Assembly (NCBI RefSeq): GCF_017876095.1
Contig: NZ_JAGINM010000005.1
Span: 310,001 to 374,000 of the forward strand
Direction of reading: 5' to 3'
Length of the DNA stretch: 64,000 nucleotides
From: Azospirillum agricola
Lineage (GTDB): Bacteria > Pseudomonadota > Alphaproteobacteria > Azospirillales > Azospirillaceae
The position numbers and the translations under genes are program-made. Shown in pieces: positions 60,272-64,000 of the stretch (position 1 is the stretch's first letter; every line of letters begins with the position of its first letter). The notes under the pieces are model-generated. The model was not told the origin of the DNA and did no database searches. It saw only the letters and a list, made by a program, of their open reading frames with translations.

Positions 60272-60308
60272 GCCGGAAAGGCGCGCCGCGACGGCGTGCC
60301 TTTCCGGC
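60272..60308 (-). terminator. Hairpin between hutX and the haem receptor
   Basis: GCCGGAAAGGC and GCCTTTCCGGC form a perfect 11-bp stem whose inner bases can also pair. It lies 24 bases beyond the hutX stop on the minus strand, with CCTTGAATT after it; the T tract is poor. Confidence 0.5.
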
Positions 60309-60331
60309 GGATCGTCCAGCCCCGGACCGCC

Positions 60332-60898
60332 TCAGGCGGCGGGCGCGCACAGCCGGGACTTCAGCGCGGCGAAGCGCTCCACCTGATCGGCCAGCAATTG
60401 CCGCTTCCCGTCGCGGCCGACGAAGATCTTGAACATCGCCTCGCCGTCGCCGTTGAGGAAGATCACGGCGCAGCTGTCGCCGCTGCCCATGAAGGGGCGG
60501 CGGACGAAGGCGACGGCGGCGCAGCGGTCGAGCCGGATGTGGCCGCCGATCGGGCTGCCGCCGGCCAGATTGTAGAAGCCGCGCCCGAAGCTGCCGCGCG
60601 GCAGCGGCCCCTTGCACTCCAGCACCAGATCGGCGCTGTGGACCAGCACGGTGACGACGCCCCAGTCGGCGATGTCGGCCATCGCCGCCTCGGCTTGCGA
60701 GCCGGGGGCGAAGGCGCGGAAATCCTCGGGCAGGCACGCGACCACGGTGCGCAGGCTGACGCCGCTGTCCGCCGCCACGGCCTCCAGCACGCCGCCGGGC
60801 TCGGCGGCAAGGCGGGCGCGCAGGGCGGCGAGGCGGTCGCCTCCCCCGTCGTCGGTCACGGCAGCGGCGGCAGCGGCGTCGATCTGGGCGTCGGTCAT
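60332..60898 (-). CDS. hutX: Haem utilisation cytosolic carrier protein HutX
   Basis: The 188-residue soluble haem carrier receives imported haem in the cytoplasm. It has the HutX/HuvX pattern: LRARLAAEPGGVLEAVAADS, GVVTVLVHSADLVLECKGPL, and the conserved end PFMGSGDSCAVIFLNGDGEAMFK. I chose the ATG at 60896-60898 (MTDAQID). Longer frames would start inside or next to the Fur-type box at 60958-60975, which makes them unlikely. It is part of the haem region with the TonB receptor and hmuV. Confidence 0.88.
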   Translation of the reverse strand: MTDAQIDAAAAAAVTDDGGGDRLAALRARLAAEPGGVLEAVAADSGVSLRTVVACLPEDFRAFAPGSQAEAAMADIADWGVVTVLVHSADLVLECKGPLPRGSFGRGFYNLAGGSPIGGHIRLDRCAAVAFVRRPFMGSGDSCAVIFLNGDGEAMFKIFVGRDGKRQLLADQVERFAALKSRLCAPAA

Positions 60899-60957
60899 GG
60901 GAGGGTCCGGACTGGAAGGGGGAAGGCGAAGGGGAGCGGCCGGCTCACCCATGGCTT

Positions 60958-60975
60958 TTATGAGATTAAGTCGCA
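60958..60975 (-). promoter_or_regulatory. Fur-type iron box upstream of hutX
   Basis: On the minus strand TGCGACTTAATCTCATAA is a degenerate match to the boxes at 60247 and 63202. It is 60 bases before the chosen hutX start. Confidence 0.5.
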
Positions 60976-61014
60976 ATCGCGTTTGACTTCAACGCCGCTT
61001 CCCTTAAGGCCGCT

Positions 61015-62514
61015 TCATTTTGCGTCATGAAGCGGCGGCGGACGGTCGGCGTGGCGCCCCAGCCGGATCACCGCGAGCAGGCCCGGCCCGTTGTCCTCCA
61101 ACAGCAGCCCGCCGCCGTGCAGCGTGGCGATGGCGCGCACGATGGCGAGGCCCAGCCCGTGCCCCGGCACCGTGCCGGACGGGTCGAACCGGAAGAAGCG
61201 CTGGACGGCCAGCGCCCGCTGCCCCGGCGACAGCCCCCGCCCCCGGTCGGCGACGCACAGCTCCTCCCACCCGTCGCGGATCCGGGCGCTCAGCGTGACC
61301 GCCCCGCCGTCGGCCGCGTATTTCAGGGCGTTGTCCACCAGATTGGCGACGGCCTGGAACAGCAGGGTGCGGTCGCCGCGCAGGCGCGGCGCCGGGTGCG
61401 CGGCGACGGTCAGGGCGATCCCGCCCTCCTCCGCCAGCGGCAGGTAGGATTCGCGGATCTCCTCCAGCAGCGCCGCCGCGTCCAGCGGCTCCATGCTCAT
61501 CGAGCAGCGGGCCGTCTCGATCTCGCCGAGCCGCATGATGGCGCGGAAGAGGCGCTGGATGCGGCGCGTCTCCTCGATCCCCTCCTCCAGCTCGCGGCGC
61601 AAGGGCTCGTCGGCGCAGCCCTCGGCGATGGTCGCCAGCCGGTTGTGCAGGTGGGTCAGCGGCGTGCGCAGCTCGTGGGCGATGCTGCTCGACACGCTCG
61701 ACACCTCCTCGACCAGCCGGTTCACGCGGTCCAGCGTGCGGTTGATCTCGCGGCCCAGGCTGGCGAACTCGTCGTCGGCCGGGCCGATGGCGATGCGCCG
61801 GTTGCGGTCGCCGCCGGCGTAGGAGGCCAGCGCCTCGGCGATGGCGTCCACCCGCCGCAGCGTGCCGGAGCTGAAATGGACGCCGAACGACACGCTGGTC
61901 AGCAGGAAGACCAGCACGCCGACGCCGGCCACCAGCGGCACCGCCTTCACCTGTTCCAGCATGGGCTGGATGTCGTAGGCGCTGACGAAGCGCCCGCCGT
62001 CGCCCAGCGGCACCACCAGCGCCTGGAGCGTCCCGCCGTCGCCCCGCCGGTCGATCCGGCCGGTCGCGCAGGCGGTCAGGCGGGCCGGGTCGCAGGACAG
62101 CGCGGCGAGCAGCCGCCCGGCCTCGCCCGCCTCGCCGTGCAGCAGGCGGCCCTGGCCGTCGAGGACCAGCCGCTTGCGCGGCGTCTCCGGTTCGAGCCGC
62201 TCGCGGTAGCGGACCTGATCGGCCAGCGCGGGGGCGGCGGCGAGGCCGCCGAACTGGCGCTGGGTCTCGACGTCGCGCTGGAGCAGTTCGGTGACGTGGT
62301 CCTTGACCAGATCGACCAGCAGGGTCCGGCTCCACAGCACCGCCCCGGCGGTGACGACGACGAACACCGCGCCGACCGTCATCGTCTGGCGGAAGCTGCG
62401 GGTGTCGAGCAGGGTGCGGACCCGCGTCCGCCAGCGCCGCCGCCGGCCCGGCCGATTGCCGGCCAGCCCGCCGCCGGCCAGCCTGCTTCCGCCCGGCCCG
62501 CTATCCCAGCGCAT
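61015..62514 (-). CDS. Membrane sensor histidine kinase next to haem genes
   Basis: The 499-residue kinase has an arginine-rich N-terminus, TM1 at about 46-62, a periplasmic sensor domain (about 63-190) and TM2 at about 192-210. A HAMP domain follows (212-268), then His280 in SSIAHELRTPLTHLHNR and an ATPase domain with NLVDNALKYA and GHGLGLAIV. The periplasmic part has a Cys pair (SCDPARLTAC, about 141-149) that could bind a metal or haem or form a disulfide. The ATG at 62514 overlaps the end of the response regulator gene by 14 bases, so the two are translated together. Confidence 0.92.
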   Translation of the reverse strand: MRWDSGPGGSRLAGGGLAGNRPGRRRRWRTRVRTLLDTRSFRQTMTVGAVFVVVTAGAVLWSRTLLVDLVKDHVTELLQRDVETQRQFGGLAAAPALADQVRYRERLEPETPRKRLVLDGQGRLLHGEAGEAGRLLAALSCDPARLTACATGRIDRRGDGGTLQALVVPLGDGGRFVSAYDIQPMLEQVKAVPLVAGVGVLVFLLTSVSFGVHFSSGTLRRVDAIAEALASYAGGDRNRRIAIGPADDEFASLGREINRTLDRVNRLVEEVSSVSSSIAHELRTPLTHLHNRLATIAEGCADEPLRRELEEGIEETRRIQRLFRAIMRLGEIETARCSMSMEPLDAAALLEEIRESYLPLAEEGGIALTVAAHPAPRLRGDRTLLFQAVANLVDNALKYAADGGAVTLSARIRDGWEELCVADRGRGLSPGQRALAVQRFFRFDPSGTVPGHGLGLAIVRAIATLHGGGLLLEDNGPGLLAVIRLGRHADRPPPLHDAK

Positions 62515-63169
62515 AGCCGATGGCCCGGATCGTGCGCAGCAGCGGCGGGTCGAAATCCTTGTCGATCTTGCCGCGCAGCTTGAAGACATGCACCTCGACC
62601 AGATTGGTCTGCGGGTTGAATCCATAGCCCCAGGCCTTCTCCAGCAGCATGTTGCGGGTGACGGTCTGCCCCGGATTGCTCATCAGGATGTGGAGCAGCT
62701 TGAACTCCTTGTCGGTGAGATCGATCGCCACGCCGCGCCGGGTCACGCGCCGCTCGGGCACGTCCATCACCAGATCGCTCACCGTCAGCACGTCGCCGGG
62801 GGCCGCCGCGCGGCCGTGGCGGCGGGCCAGATGCTCCAGCCGCACCAGCAGCTCGGCGAAGTCGAAGGGCTTGCCCAGGTAATCGTCGGCCCCGGCGCGC
62901 AGCCCGGCCACCCGGTCGGACGTCTCGTCGAGCGCCGACAGCACCAGCACCGGCGGGTGGCGGGTGCCGTGAAGGCGCTTCAGCACCTCCATGCCGTCCA
63001 GCGTCGGCAGCATGCGGTCGAGCACCACGACGTCGAAGGCCTCCTCGGCCAGCAGGCGCAGGGCACCCTCGCCGTCCCCGGCGAAGCGGCAGGCGTGGCC
63101 GGACCCGTTGAGCTTCGCCCCGATCCAGTAACTGACGGCCGCATCGTCCTCGACGACCAGAACGCGCAA
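62501..63169 (-). CDS. OmpR-family response regulator, TTG start
   Basis: The 222-residue regulator has VVEDD, the phosphorylated Asp in VVVLDRMLPTLDG and YLGKPF in the receiver. The winged helix contains LTDKEFKLLHILMSNPGQTV and NLVEVHVFKLRGKID. The only suitable start is a TTG at 63167-63169, supported by AAGGAGAAG 5 bases upstream and by the family start MRVLVVEDD. It forms an operon with the kinase and lies behind a Fur-type box at 63202-63219, directly beside hmuV. Confidence 0.92.
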   Translation of the reverse strand: MRVLVVEDDAAVSYWIGAKLNGSGHACRFAGDGEGALRLLAEEAFDVVVLDRMLPTLDGMEVLKRLHGTRHPPVLVLSALDETSDRVAGLRAGADDYLGKPFDFAELLVRLEHLARRHGRAAAPGDVLTVSDLVMDVPERRVTRRGVAIDLTDKEFKLLHILMSNPGQTVTRNMLLEKAWGYGFNPQTNLVEVHVFKLRGKIDKDFDPPLLRTIRAIGYALG

Positions 63170-63201
63170 CGCGCTTCTCCTTGCCTTGGGAAATCAACTG
63201 C

Positions 63202-63219
63202 TATTGATAATTAATCGCA
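63202..63219 (-). promoter_or_regulatory. Fur-type iron box upstream of the two-component system
   Basis: On the minus strand TGCGATTAATTATCAATA is nearly the same as the receptor box at 60247-60264. It is 33 bases before the TTG start of the regulator, close enough to overlap the promoter. Confidence 0.65.
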
Positions 63220-63271
63220 TACCCGCCGTCCAGTCCGCTCGGCTGGCGCGGGGCGCCGGACCCTTGCCGGG

Positions 63272-64000
<729 letters not shown>

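Overview
The window is high-GC DNA (roughly 70 %) densely packed with bacterial genes, many joined by ATGA or GTGA stop/start overlaps. The gene set (liv transporter with a DUF6867-type partner, CcoG with an FNR-type box, PmtA-type lipid methyltransferase, PsiF, CcpA/MauG-type peroxidase, hydroxybutyrate dehydrogenase, Kdp, HutX/HmuV haem uptake) fits a free-living alphaproteobacterium. Azospirillum or a close relative in the Rhodospirillales is my best guess, inferred from gene content and not from any marker gene. I saw no rRNA, tRNA, CRISPR array, insertion sequence or phage gene. It reads as ordinary replicon DNA with several accessory catabolic and metal-uptake blocks.

Layout. 0-6.6 kb: the tail of one gene, two small orphan genes, a candidate structured RNA, then a branched-chain amino acid (Liv) ABC system on the minus strand. 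7-15.4 kb: exported proteins of unknown role, a ROK fructokinase (mak), a three-gene lipid/glycan-modification cluster (GT2, LAB_N, ArnT-like), a Do-type protease and a DNA-binding protein with a long Pro/Ala linker. 15.5-26.8 kb: a soluble PAS histidine kinase, a YqaA-like membrane protein, ccoG behind an FNR-type box, two orphans, a dihaem peroxidase, hemD, pmtA, psiF, and a MerR regulator with an acyl-CoA ligase. 27-33 kb: an eight-gene metal-uptake operon (PepSY membrane protein, two small exported proteins, a DUF6162-like protein, and a complete metal ABC transporter with two different binding proteins). 33-41 kb: an aldo/keto reductase, a NUDIX hydrolase, then a TetR-headed five-gene phospholipid synthesis operon (Aas-type fusion, CDP-alcohol phosphatidyltransferase, PlsC, CdsA).

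41-47 kb holds the most interesting block. A sigma-54 activator is divergent from a beta-hydroxy/beta-keto acid catabolic operon (3-hydroxyacyl-CoA-dehydrogenase-like protein, BKACE cleavage enzyme, hydroxybutyrate dehydrogenase, ABC binding protein). The intergenic region carries a textbook -24/-12 promoter and two direct repeats 22 bp apart, which look like the activator's binding sites. 47-55.4 kb is a complete kdp operon, including an extra 27-residue membrane microprotein in front of kdpF. 55.5-64 kb holds an M20 deacylase, a 2-keto-4-pentenoate hydratase-like protein and a haem-acquisition region. In that region a TonB receptor, HutX and a two-component system each lie behind a similar Fur-type box, and hmuV runs off the end of the window.

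A cross-cutting feature is the frequent 12-16 bp, most often 15 bp, perfect or near-perfect tandem duplication. I count about a dozen, both in coding linkers and between genes.
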